Shown: piece after piece, positions 11,080 to 22,700 of the stretch
Numbering within the stretch: the stretch's first letter is position 1
Layout of the letters: every line of letters starts with the position of its first letter
NCBI GenBank assembly: GCA_038030265.1
Contig: CM075940.1
Span: 14,446,001 to 14,510,000 of the forward strand
Direction: 5' to 3'
From: Corythucha ciliata
Lineage: Eukaryota; Arthropoda; Insecta; Hemiptera; Tingidae
DNA length: 64,000 nucleotides
The notes under the pieces: model-generated
Told to the model about the DNA's origin: nothing
Databases searched by the model: none
Seen by the model: only the letters and a program-made list of their open reading frames with translations
Position numbers and translations under genes: made by a program

Positions 11080-12384
11080 CAGGGTGATTCAGGAGGAGAT
11101 GCATATACTGAAGTATGTTGTAGTACTAAGTATTTGCGACCAAAATCACCCTATGAGCATAGGGTCGCAAATGCTTTCCTTCTGAGATACACGTACAATT
11201 GTGTTTTTTTTAGCGACTGCCTACTTTTTCTCCAAAAACTCAATTTCACGGCCGAACCGCGGGGCTTAGAAAAAAACTGTTGACGTTTTTGAAAAGAGCA
11301 CAAAATTTCACTTCAGAAAACAGTGCTCTGCATCGCTGTAAAAGTTCCTTAGTATTTTTTATGATTTTTCAAAAGTGACGGAAGTTACTTTTTTGAAATT
11401 TCTCCAATAATTCAGCGACTGTTTTCTGCCAAATTTACAATGCTTCCAATATGGTCCCAATATCAGAAAAACATGCCCGTTTTGTGAGCTTTCCAATGAC
11501 GTCCTCAAAATTGAAGTTGGTCCAATTTTGAGGGAGATATCACACATGAAATCCGAAAAAACAAGGTGTAAACGTGCAAAATCAGTATGTTTGTCCCGAT
11601 AAAAAAAATTGTCTTCATGTACCTTAAACGTACCATTGTACTTACGAAAGGCAAATATTGCTTGGAATTTAGTCCGAAAATGTCACTTAAACGCAAAAAA
11701 CGACGAATTGCCCCCCCCCCCCAACTCATTATTTTCGGTTCCGAAAAAGATGGTGGGGGGGCTGGTTTTTAATTTTTTGCGCTAAAGGGATATTATCGGA
11801 TTGAATCCCAAGCAATAATTGCCTTCCGTAAGGCGCAATAGTACTTTTAAGGGGACACTTTTTTACTGGGACAAACTTACTGATTTTGCTCTTTTACACC
11901 TTGTTTTTTCGGATTTTATGAGTGATATCTCTCTCAAAATTGGACCAACTTCAATTTTGAGGAGGTCATTGGATAGCTCACAAAACGGGCATGTTTTTCT
12001 GATATTGGGACCATACTGGAAGCATTGTAAATTTTGCAGAAAACAGTCGCTGAGTTATAGGAGAAATTTCAAAAAAGTAACTTTCGTCATATTTGAAAAA
12101 TCATAAAAAATACTGAGGAACGTTTACAGCGATGCAGAGCACTGTTTTCTGAAGGGAAATTTTGTGCTCTTTTCAAAAACGTCAACAGTTTTATTCTAAG
12201 CCCAGCGGTTCGGCCGTGAAATTGAGTTTTTGGAGAAAAAGTAGGCAGTCGCTGAAAAAACACAATTGTACGTGTATCTCAGAAGGAAAGCATTTGCGAC
12301 CCTATGCTCATAGGGTGATTTTGGTCGCAAATACTTAGTACTACAACATACTTCAGTATATGCATCTCCTCCTGAATCACCCTG
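11080..12384. mobile_element. 1.3-kb palindromic (foldback) DNA element with TA target duplication
   Basis: The two halves are long inverted copies. 11080 onward (CAGGGTGATTCAGGAGGAG) is mirrored by the sequence ending at 12384, and the match can be followed to about 11705 and 11770. Only a short loop of roughly 65 bp with C-rich and G-rich runs is left between the arms. Both ends abut TA (11078-11079 and 12385-12386), as expected for Tc1/mariner-type insertion. No transposase frame is present, so it is a non-autonomous foldback or long-TIR MITE. Mismatches between the arms are sparse, which suggests a fairly recent insertion. Confidence 0.88.
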
Positions 12385-12462
12385 TATTTTTAGAGCATGA
12401 ATCGTCTGCAATTTTAACCATTTTCTATGCGTGAAGGCTCAGTATTTGGCATAATTTGAAGC

Positions 12463-12920
12463 CAGTGGCGGCGGAACCTTGGGGGAGAGAGTAAGTGACT
12501 GCCCCCCCCCCTCACATTTTTACGGCGCAAAATGTCAGTATGGACATTGCTAGAGTGTGCATTTTATTTTATTTTTTTTCTAATTTTTGTCATATTAGGG
12601 TCCGAAGCTATTTTGGGAACGTGAAAAAGTTCGGTTTCGCCATTTCAAGTGCAAGGAATCGTCTTTATAGGCTTTTCAAGGCATAAACCAGCAGTTTAGC
12701 TATTTTCAGGCCGCGTTGAGGTAGTTTGGCAATTTTTGAGTTGGAATTACCAGTTTGGGTGATTTTGAGAGCGGAACCAGTAAGACTTTAGCCGTTTTCA
12801 AGGCGCGAATCGTCAGTTTTGCCATTTTGGAGCGCGAGTATAATATAGTGATTTTAGCCGTTTTTATTGAGGAAATAGCTAGTTTAACCATTTTTAGACT
12901 GGGAATGGCTGCCATACTGT
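12463..12920. repeat. hAT-like terminus plus second minisatellite family
   Basis: CAGTGGCGGCGGAACC at 12463 has the CAGTGGCGG form of hAT-like ends. From about 12690 to 12910 there are tandem units of about 30 bp built on GCGCGAATCGTCAGTTTTG and AGCCGTTTTCAAGG. This family is distinct from the main minisatellite and is repeated, in the opposite orientation, at 25640-25910. Confidence 0.6.
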
Positions 12921-12959
12921 CAAGCCAGTTTTAGTAGAGCGAACCACACAATGTCTAAA

Positions 12960-13200
12960 GCCTCAATTCACTTGATTAAATCCCAAATAGAAAAAATAGG
13001 GATTTTTAGGTTCTAAAGCGTTGAATCGCCGCTAATGTTGAGAACAAGCGCTCATTTTGCCGCTAAAATGAGGACAAATACACCATTTCGAGGTATCTGA
13101 AGGCAACATGGCGGCTAAAATGAAGAAAATACGCTAACACCTCTATAGGCCTTCAATAGAGGCGGCTAAAATTGAGAAGGCGCGCTAATGTACTAATCTT
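12960..13200 (-). repeat. Short 29-30 bp minisatellite block, minus orientation
   Basis: A few degenerate units in the CGCTAA...GGCTAAAATGAGG orientation at about 13020-13190. Confidence 0.6.
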
Positions 13201-13204
13201 AGGG

Positions 13205-13680
13205 CAAATAAGTGGCAAAAACTCAAAGGACGAGCTCCGGGCACATCCTTTTCACCTGATACGAAATTTCAAAACTTGAGACAAAACACGGGGAAAAGGG
13301 GGCAAAAATCGTCGCTTTTGACAAATTTTAGTGGTCCCGAGTGATCAGGAGAATAGGATGTGCCGGGAACTAATGGCGCGGGATAACACACAACGTCGCG
13401 TCGGAGGGAGATCTGGGCAGGCCTAGAACATTCCGTTTGACACCCTACTTTTTGTATCTTGCTTTCGACAGAGGAATTTCAGTAGTTCCCAGCACATCAT
13501 ATTCTCCTAGTAGGATGGATCGAAGCCCCAATACACTGGGAAAAGGGGCAAAATCGTCGTTTTGGACAAGTTTCTTTCCAATTACCAGGAAAACTCGTTA
13601 TTGGAGGAATTCTGCAAAAAATAAAAGAGCTTCAAGCACGATTACATTTTCCTAATACGATAGATCAAAAATCGTCGCAT
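13205..13680. repeat. Further copies of the GTGCTGGGAGCTCG dispersed repeat
   Basis: Copies occur at about 13228 (GACGAGCTCCGGGCACATCC), 13345 (CAGGAGAATAGGATGTGCC, inverted), 13480 and 13628. They are separated by 100-150 bp and each lies beside a GGAAAAGGGG / AAATCGTCG context. They form a degenerate longer repeat shared with 4385-4815. Confidence 0.6.
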
Positions 13681-13689
13681 TACACAAGA

Positions 13690-14445
13690 AAAAAGGGAAA
13701 ATGGTTGTTTTTCACAAAATTTGGCGCACAAATTCCAACTCAGCATCAGCGAGCCCAGATCATTACGGCTATATTGGGCTCAGCTTTTTTATTTAAAAAA
13801 AAACTACAACTAAATAAAAAAAGACGATATCTTTCTTTAATTTTCACAATGCGTGCCCTAGGCGTGGACCCGAGACCCCCTCCCTCTCACCAGTGCCGTT
13901 GGAGATGATGTCACTTTCACTTTCAAAAAAGATCGTTGAAATCACCTCCAAAATTCCCATTGGAAGGTGGTCACCTTTTTATATTTTTGGCCATTTTCTC
14001 AAAGGTTTATTGTTGGTCGCAAAATTGTTGACGCCAGTTGCCCCAGAAAGTGTCCAAAAGTGAAATATTTCACGTGGTCCTTTCACCACTCTAGGGGCGC
14101 TAGAGTACGACCGCTCTGACGGGGCTGCCACCGCCTGTTAAAAAATCCTATAATGGAGCTTTTCGCGTTGTGGCTATAGGTTTAAGCAGATTTTCTCGAC
14201 TCCAAAGTGGCCTGGCGGTCTGCGTGCGTCGAACCGCTTACTTGGACTTCAGTCCTGGTGGATTGCGATGGTCACTGCGTGCGGGATAATTCGTTCAGCT
14301 ACTGTAAACGGTGGGGGGGAGGGGGACAGTGGCTTGAAACGGCGACATCACTGTGAGAATCGTTCAAACGAACCGAATTTTCGGATTCCCCGTGTCAAAA
14401 CACCCCCCCCCCCCCTTCTAAAAGTATTAAACATTCGCTAGCTGA
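13690..14445. other. No gene recognised
   Basis: Mixed sequence with a C run at 14402-14415 and a G run near 14312. A CAGTGCCGTTGG motif at about 13891 may be a decayed element end. There is no exon signal. Confidence 0.3.
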
Positions 14446-14449
14446 CGGT

Positions 14450-14890
14450 TTAGGGTGGCCCTTTTACGACTAAAATTTAGAAAAACCGCTAACGCACTGT
14501 TCATGGGGTAAGTCCGCGGCCAAAAAAAGGAAATGTGAAAAAAAAAAAAAAATGCTCATACGCGGCTTGAATTGAGGAAAACGCTAATTCACAGCTAACA
14601 AAAAAAATCGATAAAATGCCAATTCGCGGGTTTTACGTGCATTAAGATGAGAAAATTGGGGAAAACTGCTAAAATTGAGAAAAATCGCTAGTGCGTGGCT
14701 AAAATAAAATTGAGAAAAAGCTCTCGTTGTGGCAGCTGAAATTGAGAAAAACCGCTAACTTATACCTGGAATTCAAAATATACGTTAATTCGTTGCTACT
14801 GTTAACTTTACGGTTAAAATTGAGGTAAAGCGTTAATTCGGCTGTTGCAATTGATGAAAAAAACGCCAACTCACAGCTAAATTTGTTTTC
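14450..14890 (-). repeat. 29-30 bp minisatellite block, minus orientation
   Basis: Tandem GCTAAAATTGAGAAAAA-type units downstream of the guanylate cyclase gene. Confidence 0.75.
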
Positions 14891-15038
14891 AGTGTACTCT
14901 ACTGTGCTATATTTGAGGTATTTAGTAACACAATATGAGAGATTTGTGTGCAGGAAAACCCCGAAAGTATCGACTTCAATGCTATGACATAAAATAAGAG
15001 ATATTTTAAACAGAAATGTGCCAGTCCCTCCCGACCTC

Positions 15039-17680
15039 CTAAATAACGCTGCATTTTGACTGACTGTACTTCATGATTCTGTGGAAGGGGAGTGGAAGTT
15101 TTGGTAAAGTCGCTTCACTGCTGGAATCGAGTGTGGATGAGGCGTTGGTAGTGTCTGAAACGATACGATTTAACTGTTTGATTCTTTTAAAAGTGACGTA
15201 CATGAAATTAACTCACCGTTTGCAACTGATAATATAGTCCCCCCTTTACCATTAAGCCAGTAGGTTCGAATTCGCTCTGAAACCACGAGTGAGTTGTAGA
15301 TAAAATCGTTTAACAAATGAAATTAATATTTTTACCGTTTGTCGATAATTCAATTTCACCCCTGAGGCTCACGCAATAATCATCGGTCAATTTTTCGACT
15401 GTCGCTTCAGATAACTGGATCATCATGGGCTCACAAGACGACTCAAGTCGTGAAGCCGTTGCCACCGCTTTACCAAACAGACAGTACCTGGGCATTTTAA
15501 CACCGACGATACCAGCGACGGCGGAACCGCTGTGGAGGCCGATTCGAACTCGAAGATGTTGACCTAACGTCCCATGTCATATTAGTTTATGGGAGTGGTT
15601 GGGTGGGTTTGGAGAGGGGGGGGGAGGTGCACCCGTCTTGGGATCCTTCAAATTTTTGACTCCTTCAAGAATGTCCAAAGCCATGTCGGCGGCTCTTTTA
15701 ACGTGATCGTATTCTTGGAGTGTTCCTGAGACGACCATGTAAGCATCGCCAATAGTTTCAACCTGGGAAAATTAAAGGCACGGCTAGATAAACAAATCGT
15801 AATCGTAGGTGAATCGTAAAACTCACTTTACAAACACCGTGCACTTCAGTTAATCTGTCAAAAATTGAATACATTTTATTCAACATATTTACGACCTCCA
15901 TTGGTGAAAGTTTGGAACATATTTCAGTGAATTTCACAATATCCGATAGCAGAATTGTGACACTCGAAAACATCTGATAAATAAAGCATGAATTTGATGT
16001 TTTTAAATAATAATATTCAAGTTGAAAACCTCGCATGTTTTGAATGGGCTGTCTCCAGCCCTTAATTTCTCTGCAACATGTTCGGGAATCATTTGGTACA
16101 ACAATTTATTCGTCCTTTCCATCTCCTTGTCTAGAAGTACAATTGATTCTTCGATCTTTTTAGTTTTTTCCTGTTCCTGCTCTAATGCCAGTTTCAGCTG
16201 AACAGTCTGTTGAGTTCCAGCTAACATGATATCTCTAGAAAAAATATCGATAAACAATTAAATAAAAAAATGCTTGAGTCTATTTACATTAGTACCGGCT
16301 AAAGTCATGCATCGATAAATCATTTATATAAAGTCCCATATCGATTATACAGTCCAAATTTTGCATGACAGGCGTCCCTAAATAAGCCATCATATGCCAG
16401 TTTTTCAGATGAATCATTTGGCCCCGAAGCGTCAACAGGAGCGTGTCGTGACGCTGACAGTCCAGCGAAGCGAATGTAGTTTCTGCTTTGCACCTTATGG
16501 ATCGAACCGGACCAAAGGACCTCATTTCAAAAACTGTGTTTACTCGGTCTAAAATCTTGAGTGAAATTCAACGCAACTTTGAGTGATGGTGACGTGAGTG
16601 GGTGGGGTGGGGTTGGGAGGGGGGGGTCCCTCACTCTAGAAAATGTTGCAGGCACTAGAGGTCTGATAATTTTAAAAGTTTTGGTAATTTTTTGGTTGAC
16701 GGCTTCTGGGAGAAGTAGCTGGAGCGATTGACCGATATAACGAACGGTCATATCTCGGCTGAGATGAAAGAATAAAAACGATAAGTCTCGAGGCATTTTA
16801 CATTTTAAAAAAATGACACACCTGAAAATGACAGCAAATGGGAATATTTCTAGGAAATATCCGGGTGAAACCGGTAAATGCCTTGCCATAGGGTGTAAAC
16901 ATTGTTGAGCCTGTCCCAGTTCACAATTATCAAACGAAAGATTCAGTGTGACATGCACGAGGTCATTCACAACTTCTTCATTCTCAACTCTAACAACAAT
17001 GTCCTACAAGGAGGAATAATTGTATTGTTTCTCAACGACAATAATTTATAAATAATAAATGAAAAACGCATTAACTTTTGAGTAATAGACTTTCGCCACT
17101 TTTTTAATGATACCAATTGCGTAAAAAGTTAATCGTCGCCGCCTACTTCTGTAGTGCAATCTCAGACCATCCTTCGTTTCATTTTCACACATGAATGACG
17201 GTGCTTGTAGTTTTGAGTATGAAATCTTCATATACTCGTGTAAATCATCAAGACCTGAGGATTTCGAGATGGTTGAAAGTAAAATAATTACTTTTACAAA
17301 AATGTGTCCATTTTAAGTACTGTTTAAAAAATCCCTGAAACTCCTTCCGAGTACGGACAAAACTTGATCATAGCCATGAGGCTGCAGGAAATCAACAAAA
17401 TGACTTCCAACATTTTCAAAAAATACGTTCTCGTTAATATCCAACATCTGTAAAATACATTTCGTCCATGTTTATAAAGTTATGCAATAACCCGCACGGT
17501 CACTATACTCGCCTCCGTGATTTTGTCCGCGATCCTGGGCACGTACTCCTCCGAATATTTACGACAGATGTCAAACGAGCTCTCATTAATGTCGCACCGG
17601 TGTCTTGTTTCATTCCAAGTGTCGAGACCGTAGCTTTTGACGATGTAGTCTCTCATATTTTGAAGAACGAGGCCGTACAT
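15039..17680 (-). CDS. H-NOX (soluble-type) guanylate cyclase subunit, complete, 12 exons
   Basis: Makes cGMP from GTP in the cytoplasm; the N-terminal H-NOX domain binds haem and senses NO or O2. Exons (minus): 17680-17504, 17447-17321, 17254-17076, 17003-16822, 16758-16635, 16555-16296, 16234-16030, 15973-15827, 15762-15633, 15563-15336, 15276-15217, 15154-15039. All introns are GT...AG, 56-79 bp. The sum is 1935 bp, giving 644 residues plus stop. Domains: H-NOX about 1-185, with proximal haem His107 (LDDLHEY) and YxSxR at Tyr136/Ser138/Arg140; PAS-like about 200-345; signalling coiled coil about 357-405; cyclase 419-600. Metal Asp429 and Asp473, guanine-selecting Glu469 and Cys538 and Arg549 are present, but the catalytic Asn position is Ala545. 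The protein ends in Cys-Ser-Val-Ile, a CAAX-like box. The start at MYGLV matches the family start. It resembles beta and insect 'atypical' (Gyc-88E/89D) subunits; the exact subclass is unresolved. Confidence 0.95.
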
Positions 17681-17689
17681 GTTTCGAAA

Positions 17690-18230
17690 TTTAAAAAAAA
17701 AAAAAATGTGTTTTCGAGAGATCAATAAGGCGTCTCCATGAGCCGGGAGTACAAAAATGAGTGGATTGAGACACAAAACAGTCTCATCTTAAGTGAAGTA
17801 GCGCACAATAGTTGCATAGCGTGATTGTCGCCGATTATGTTTTGAGTTTAATTTAGTACCCCCCCCCCCAACCAACCCACCCGCACACCCACAGACTCAG
17901 AAAACTATTGTTTTTTGACCTGGGCGCGTATAGCTAGCTACAAGTGCACTCCCTTTTCATCCGTAATCATAAACTCTCGTGCTCTCGTATTCAACAACCC
18001 AAAGTTGTAGATATTAAAAAAAAAGCATAAGCTTTAGACAAGCTACCAGAGAGCCGTTAAAAACCGCGAGCTCCGAAATAACTCGAATTTCTGCTTCCCA
18101 AAACTCCGGAATTTCTCTTCCTAGCCTGTGGCGCCGAAACGATTCCAATAAGGTGTAGCAGAACTCTGGAAAATGGACCAACCCTCCACACCACAAGAAA
18201 TGTTCCTATCGGGAGGTCGTTGCCCTTGAA
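17690..18230. other. 5' flank of the guanylate cyclase gene
   Basis: Contains an A run just upstream of the start codon, a C run at 17861-17869, and no recognisable exon. Any promoter of the cyclase gene should lie here, but no TATA box was identified. Confidence 0.4.
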
Positions 18231-18231
18231 T

Positions 18232-20260
18232 CAGGGGCGTAGTTACGGAGGGGGATATGGGGGATAGATTCCCCCCTCCCTCCAGAGAGCTACGAACGAA
18301 GGGGCACTAGTACCCACGCTTCAAAAAGCCCCATAAAATCTCCAAAAATGAGCGTTTCACGTTGAAGTTTGGTTTAGCAGATTTTCTCCGCGAAAAGGTC
18401 CGCGTACATCCAGCTGCTTCCTTTGACTTCAGACCCCACGCAGTAGCGTACCGAAGTACTGGATGGGTGTGGGGGTGGGGATCGCCCCGGGGCCTCTGTC
18501 AGATGGAGCCCCCCGAAAAGCTTAAATACGGTAAAATGAGGATGCTTAAAGGTTATCCATTGAATGTAGGTAAGTATGTCAAGAGGTCTAGACGGTAGAA
18601 CTGCGATTTGGCTCCTTTCTACGAATTTCAGTCTATCCGACCTGGAAAATATAACGTTGCACGTGACATCAGCCAAGAGTGTGGGCTGAATATTCGTTTG
18701 AGCCCCCTAAAACGTTCTGGTGACTCAAATTGACAAAATCCTCACTATCTTGACTTGAGGAACTCCCGAAGGCGCGTATTCTAATTAGAAATTTATCTAT
18801 TCTTTATCCGAGAATTAGTGATGTTCCTCAATTTTAGCTGTGAATTGTCGCTTTTCTAAATTTTAGCAGCGTAGTAGCTTTTCCAACCCGTGCATTACAT
18901 ACCGAATTTTCTCAATTTTTGCCAAGAGCCGTGTTTTCCACAATTTAAGTTGCATATTAGCCATTTTATCAATTTTTAGCCGAGAATTAACCCTTTTCTC
19001 AAATTTGAACTAAAAATTAGCGTTTTTCTTAATTGTAGCTGCGCTAATTAGTGTTTTTTCAATTTTAGCCTCGAATTAGTGAATGTTTCCATTTCTATCC
19101 GCGAATTAACGTTTTTCCGAAACTTTATGTCCGAAAATTGCAAATCAGCGATTTTTCTCAAAATTTCAGCTGTGAAATAGCGTTTAATGCTACTTTTGCG
19201 GTGATTTAACCTTTTTTTTTTTTTGGTCAATATTATAGCATGTTTTCTCAATTTTTACCGCGGGGTTGGGCCAAAAACAACAATTTTTTGCGATTTCCAC
19301 AATTTATTCGTAGAATGTCCTTCTATGCACCGTGAATCAGCGATGTTTTTTTTTCAATTTTAGTCTGGAAGTTGCGTCGTGAGACCACGAATCAGCGTTT
19401 TTTCGCAGTTACAGCCACGAATATTAGCAATTTTTTCAAATTTTTTGAAACGCTACTACGACGCTGCTAAAGTTAAGAAAAAGCGCTAATTCGCGGCTAT
19501 AAAATTGAGTAAAATTTTAATTTGCGTCAAAAACTGAGTAATACGCTAATTCGTGGCTTCTGATGGCAACTTTCGAGGCTGAAATTGAGAAAAAGCGCCA
19601 ATTTATGACAATAGGTGAAAAACCGCTAATTCGCGAGTAAAACTGAGAAAAATCGCTCATGCATTGCGTATGGTGAACTAAAAAATTGCTAATTCGTGAA
19701 AATCCCCCCTATTTTGCGGCTAAGATATTGAGGAAAACGCTTAAGAAAAACGCTAATTTTTAACTAAAACTGAGAAAAGTGATATTTCCCTGCTTAAAAA
19801 AAAACAACAAAAAAACGCTAATTTCCTGTTAAAACTCAGGAAAACGCCAAAACTCGTGGAAAATTAAGAAACATCGCCCACGGGATAAAAACGGTACTTT
19901 GCTGCTAAAGTTGAGAAAATGCGTCAATTCATGGCTGTGGGAGTGGCGGGGGAAAAACCGCTAATCCACGGCTGAAATTGAGAAGAACGATACAAACGGC
20001 CAAAATTGAAAAACGCGCGTACGCCTCTTTCACTAAAAAAGAAAAAACACGCAGGTAAAATCACACTTTATCCACTCGTTGTATAATATACTATTGTTCT
20101 CGGGCAAGGCTATGATATGGGACCAGCAAGATGTCCGGTAGATTCAAGACTGTGCAGGCTGGGTGGATTGATTACTGAAATGTGAAATTACCCCCTCCCC
20201 GCTCCTTTAGAAGATTTCAATCTGATCCCCCCCTAGGACAAATTCCTACCTAAGCCACTG
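18232..20260. mobile_element. hAT-like foldback element carrying the minisatellite, exact 8-bp TSD
   Basis: The left end is CAGGGGCGTAGTTACGG at 18232. The right end, read on the other strand from 20260, is CAGTGGCTTAGGTAGG, so the termini share CAGNGGCNTAG. CCTTGAAT occurs immediately outside both ends (18224-18231 and 20261-20268), an exact 8-bp target duplication of the hAT type. Inside, the 29-30 bp minisatellite runs in plus orientation at about 18780-19440 and in minus orientation at about 19445-20030, giving two inverted arms. No transposase frame is seen; the element is non-autonomous. Confidence 0.88.
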
Positions 20261-20279
20261 CCTTGAATTAAAAAAAAAA

Positions 20280-20815
20280 TGCTTTTGTTCCAATTTTAGC
20301 CGTTAGTTAGCACTTTTTCTCCAATTTGATTAGCGGAATAGAGTTTTTTTTCTGAATTTTAACAGCAATTTAATCAGCGATTTTTTGCCGCGAATTTGCG
20401 TTTTTCGCAATTTTAGCCGCTAATAAGTGCCTTTACTCTGCGGTTAAAATAGAGAAAATACACTGATCCCCAGTTTCATCAGGTCCTTTAGCGGATAAAA
20501 TTGAGAAGACGCATTAATGCGCTGTCACTGCATCAAGAATAACGAGGCTAAAAGTTTGGAACAATCGCTAATAATCGTGTCTAAAACTGCGAAAAAGTGC
20601 TCAATCGTGGTTTTTCAGACCAAGATTGAAACAAAATAGTCGATGTGCGGTGTTTAGAGTCTATTTTACGGTCAAAAAACACAACGTAGAATAAGACGCT
20701 AGTGTGCTGTTCTTGGGCCAAGCCTGCGGCTAAATTTGGGGGGGGGGAGAGAAAGCACGCTAATGCAGGGCTAAAATTGAGTAAAAGGCAAATTCACGGC
20801 TAGATGGATGTGATG
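20280..20815. repeat. 29-30 bp minisatellite block with inverted arms
   Basis: Plus-orientation units at about 20285-20430 are followed by minus-orientation units to about 20810, the same inverted arrangement as at 4850-5650 and 18780-20030. Confidence 0.7.
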
Positions 20816-20817
20816 AA

Positions 20818-20860
20818 TAATTCTGTCGCCGGTATTTTTAATTAATACATTAATTACGGC
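20818..20860 (-). repeat. SINE-like tail fragment
   Basis: ATTCTGTCGCCGGTATTT followed by TAATTAA matches the end of the SINE-like tail at 60852 (same orientation) and, in reverse, 46550-46575. Confidence 0.6.
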
Positions 20861-21049
20861 CACGGAGACGCCTTTGGGAGTCATTTTATCTGCAATGCTA
20901 AGGTAAAATTGAAAGAAATAATCGAAGAATTACATCAAACACAGCAACGTCTATCCCCCCCTCTCCTGATGGCTAAACGCGATATCCCCCCTCTCAGTGA
21001 AAATAAATTTCAGTACCTAATTTTGACAAATTGGATGGAATCAACACCA

Positions 21050-22700
21050 CTCAGCGTTAAATTATGGCTTATTCTTAGCTTTAGCCGCGAATCAGCGCTT
21101 TTTCCACACCTTGTTCGCAGATTAGCGGTTTTTCTCAATTTAAAGCCGCGAATTATCACTTTTTCTTAATTTAAGCCGTGAATTGGATATTTTTATCCAT
21201 TTCATTAGCGGATTAGCGTTTTCCCCATTTTAGCTGCGAATTAGTGTTATGTTTTTTTTTTTTCACTGTTAGTCACGAATTAGCGCTTTTCCATTATTTT
21301 AGCCTTAAAGTTAACTGGGGGAGGGGTAGGTAGGTAAGCGAACTGGCATTCTCTCAATGTTAACCGCTAATTAGCGTTTGTCTCCATTATGACCATGAAT
21401 TTGCGTATTTTTCTCAATTTGCCTGGATATTTGAGCTATTTCTCAGTTTTAGCCGCAAATTATAGCGTTTTCATTTCAAACGCTCATAGTCATGAATTAG
21501 CGTTTTTCTCAATTTTAGCCACGAACTAGCGATTTTTCTCAATTTTACCCGCGAATGTGCAATGTTTCTTAATACTAGCCGCGAATTAGCGGCTTTTTCC
21601 ACAAGGAAATTCATGGTTCCTAAAAGATCCAGATTCGCGAAATTTGGGGTTAGAAAGCGCTAAATCTCGCACAATTTTGTACTTGCAATGCAACCCTAAA
21701 ACCTCAATTTAGTGGAATTTTTTTGTCACCTCCCCCCTTCCAACTGTAATTTTGCAGCAAATTTCTTCAGTAACTTACAATTTCGAGGCTGTTTATCGAT
21801 CCGAACTCGCAATTTCACTGCCGGTGAATATTCAAAACAGGAAGTTTGCGGCTTTTGCTCCCGAGTAAAATACAATTTCGCGTCTAATTATCCTCTGAAA
21901 TTTTCATTTTTGTGGCTTTTTAGGGCTAAGCTTGAAACTCACAATTTCACGGCTTTAAAAAAACCGAAACTTTCAATTTAGTTGTCCACGAGTATGTAGC
22001 CCTGAAACTTCAAATTTGTGTTCTTTATGTATCCCACGAAACTTGTAATTCATGGCTCCCCCCCCCCCCCCGCGGAGTTGAGTGGTTTTGGGACGATGTG
22101 AACGATGAACGAAATATATTGCCCCCGCCTTCTTAGGGGCGGTAATATAAAGCTTTCCTCCTCGTTACCAGGGTGGACAAATATACCTAGCCCCCCCCCC
22201 TACCGGTAAAATTCCTAACCTTATTGTGTGCTACATGTCCTGGATTATTCCCCCTCTCGGTGTCCACCTAGTGCACACACCAATCAAGAACTATCGGTAT
22301 CGGACTGCATCCCCACTTTGACACTTTTGGACGCTCCCCCACCACCACGAATAATTTCCATTGCCCCTTCCCCTAATGACGTTTTGGGCTCCCCCCCCCC
22401 TAGCGTCAGATGTACGCCGAGACGCCCCTGTTCGTGGCTATAAAAATTGATAAAAAGCTCTTTTTCAGTGGTCAAATTGAGAAAACGCCAATTTGCGGTT
22501 CCTGGAGGCAGCAACTGCGTAGCTAAAATTTCAAAAAAGCTGTAATCCGCGGCCTTCAAGAAAAGCGATAATTTTGCAGTTAAAATTGAGAGAACTCCTA
22601 TATTTGTGGTTTTTTGAGACAACTTCGCTGGTGAAATTGAGAAAAAGCGCTGCTGAATCGCTACCAAAGTTGAGGAAAAAAACGATCATGCCTAGCCCGA
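21050..22700. repeat. Minisatellite blocks (plus, then a related unit, then minus)
   Basis: Plus-orientation 29-30 bp units occupy about 21060-21610. At 21640-22060 there is a different loose repeat with units such as AAACTCACAATTTCACGGC. At 22440-22690 the main minisatellite returns in minus orientation. C-runs at 22059-22070, 22191-22200 and 22391-22400 lie between. There is no gene. Confidence 0.65.

Noticed and set aside
11014..11283. 89-codon frame and its mirror at 12196-12411
   Set aside because: Both are copies of the inverted arms of the foldback element; no transposase or other domain is visible.
17687..17776. Upstream Met at 17776 as the guanylate cyclase start
   Set aside because: It would add a segment with a Phe run from an A homopolymer; the family starts at the MYG-type methionine at 17680.
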